From assembly GCF_035920445.1 (NCBI RefSeq), contig NZ_CP109162.1, forward strand, positions 7,378,001-7,442,000: a DNA stretch of 64,000 nt, read 5' to 3'. How positions within the stretch are numbered: the stretch's first letter is position 1; each line of letters begins with the position of its first letter. The notes under the pieces were generated by a model. The model saw nothing but the letters and a program-made list of their open reading frames with translations, did no database searches and was not told the origin of the DNA. This document shows positions 63,010-64,000 of this stretch, in pieces. Position numbers and translations under genes: made by a program. The stretch is from Nocardia sp. NBC_01730. Lineage in GTDB: Bacteria > Actinomycetota > Actinomycetes > Mycobacteriales > Mycobacteriaceae.

Positions 63010-63679
63010 GGTGGATCGGCCTGGATCGCTGGCTCTCGCTGGCATGCGGAGGAGGCGCGCTTCAGCACGACGCTGGTCACGCTCGGTGACTTCACCAAGG
63101 GCACGACGCTGCTTGCGCTGTTCGGGTTGCTCGTGACCGTGGTGTTCCTCGTGATCGGCTGGCACGGAGCGGTGCTGTACGGCATCGTGCTCACCGCGAT
63201 CATCGGGATCGTATGCGGGTTGGTCGACCTGCCCAATGGTGTGGTCGCCGCGCCGCAGGGGCTCGAGCACACCTTCGGTCAGGCGATCATCCATCTGCCC
63301 GATGCGTTCACCGCTCAAATGGCCGGGCGGCCGTACCGGTCTGACCGCCGTCACCACCGCGGGCTGGTTTCTGATCGCGATGTTCTGCTATCCGATCTTC
63401 GCGGTGGTCGCGGGTTCCGGTGCGGTGACCGCGCCGGCCCTGATCGTGGTCGGCATCCTCATGGCCCGCGCCTTCGGCGAGATCGAGTATTCGATTCCCG
63501 CGTTCATCACCATCGTGATGATGCCGCTGACATACTCCGTCGCCAACGGCCTCGCCATGGGAATGCTCTTCTACCCGATTGCCATGGTGGCAAGGGGCCG
63601 GGTCGAGGACGTGCACCCGGCCATGTGGGTGCTGATGGTGGTGGTGTTCCTCGGTTACTTCTTCTTCCTCGCGGAATGA
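63010..63679 (+). pseudogene. NCS2-family purine permease (AzgA type), deleted and frameshifted
   Basis: Fragments of an AzgA-like hypoxanthine/guanine permease are in order but in two frames. Frame 1 has VTLGDFTKGTTLLALFGLLV, HGAVLYGIVLTAIIGIVCGL and EHTFGQAIIHLPDAFTAQM (up to about 63320). Frame 2 has GGRTGLTAVTTAGWFLIAMF, SAPALIVVGILMA-like APALIVVGILMARAF and MMPLTYSVANGLAMGMLFYP to the stop at 63679. About 80 residues expected between AQM and GGRTG are missing. The N-terminal half is gone except perhaps a trace (GLDRWLSL near 63020). It cannot encode a working transporter. Confidence 0.85.
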
Positions 63680-63834
63680 CTCTCCCGCGCGTCTCGGGCT
63701 GAACCATCCCACGGGCTGAAACGTGTCGAATACGACCGGAAGTCGGTGCCCTCGTGCGACGATCGGACCGCAGTCCGATTCATTGCCGAGACAAAGACCG
63801 TGTCCGGAACGACATTGCAGGGATGAGGACCAGG

Positions 63835-64000
63835 ATGACCAGGAAATCCGTACTCGAACGCACCGCGAACAACACCGCATTGGATGGAATCTCGATCGAC
63901 ATCGGACTCCTGCTGCTGCGCGTCGTCTTCGGTGGCCTGCTCGCCGCGCACGGTGCGCAGAAGCTCTTCGGATGGTTCTCGGGGCCGGGATGGCGAGCGA
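63835..64000 (+). CDS. DoxX family membrane protein, N-terminal part
   Basis: The gene runs off the right edge. The first 55 residues show a polar N-terminus (MTRKSVLERTANNTALDGIS) and the DoxX signature helix IGLLLLRVVFGGLLAAHGAQ followed by KLFGWFSGPG. DoxX proteins are four-helix membrane proteins linked to thiol or quinone redox stress responses. An in-frame ATG at 63823 is an alternative start. The gene is preceded by 155 bp with no other recognisable feature. Confidence 0.85.
   Translation, partial: MTRKSVLERTANNTALDGISIDIGLLLLRVVFGGLLAAHGAQKLFGWFSGPGWRA

Overview
This 64 kb window is high-GC actinobacterial chromosome, most probably from a Nocardia species. The gene order argS, lysA, hom, thrC, thrB, rho, rpmE, prfA, prmC, sua5, wecA, atpIBEFHAGDC, DUF2550, cobalamin adenosyltransferase, murA, rrn, nucS, mce, thiolase, thioredoxin-TPR, glgB, glgE, glgP follows, from memory, the Mycobacterium tuberculosis block Rv1292-Rv1328. 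The 16S rRNA, the ATP synthase proteins and several families of short intergenic repeats point to Nocardia rather than Mycobacterium. I could run no database search, so genus and family names rest on motifs and remembered synteny.

Layout. (1) 1-10.7 kb is accessory sequence: the end of an enoyl-CoA hydratase gene, an Hsp70-like membrane protein, a MarR regulator, tRNA-Cys, tandem intergenic repeats, a ferric iron FbpABC-type ABC transporter behind an IdeR/DtxR-like box, a proline-rich membrane protein, two hypotheticals, a VapBC-type toxin-antitoxin pair, several decayed fragments, and a truncated integrase lying against tRNA-Arg(CCG). (2) 10.7-12.4 kb holds overlapping genes for a DUF3105 protein and a Met/His-rich DUF305 protein. 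(3) 12.5-25.9 kb is a housekeeping block: ArgS, the aspartate-family amino acid genes (lysA, hom, thrC, thrB), Rho with a minisatellite in its N-terminal region, L31, RF1 and its methyltransferase PrmC, and the Sua5 tRNA-modification enzyme. (4) 25.9-35.3 kb holds WecA and the whole F1Fo ATP synthase operon, closed by a 17-bp terminator hairpin. (5) 35.4-43.9 kb: DUF2550, PduO-type adenosyltransferase, MurA (with Asp in place of the catalytic Cys) and a complete 16S-23S-5S operon with promoter, boxA sites, both processing stems and terminator. (6) 44-50.3 kb: a rhomboid-like membrane protein, the mismatch endonuclease NucS, a zinc-ribbon protein, a DivIVA-like coiled coil, methylmalonyl-CoA epimerase, thiolase, DUF3817 and a Cys-less thioredoxin-TPR protein. 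(7) 50.3-59.2 kb: GlgB-GlgE facing away from GlgP, enclosing a LysE exporter and a TetR/glyoxalase pair around a palindrome. (8) 59.4-64 kb: a PknK-type kinase-ATPase, a NCS2 permease pseudogene and a truncated DoxX gene.

The least expected signal lies between genes. I see four dispersed repeat families. One repeatedly ends at a start codon and seems to supply the Shine-Dalgarno sequence. One forms a long inverted MITE-like element between prmC and sua5. One is present as a single copy and a tandem pair inside the ATP synthase operon. One sits in tandem over the 3' end of fbpC. I found no complete new multi-gene defence or biosynthetic system. The best candidates for new biology are these repeats and the DUF3105-DUF305 pair.
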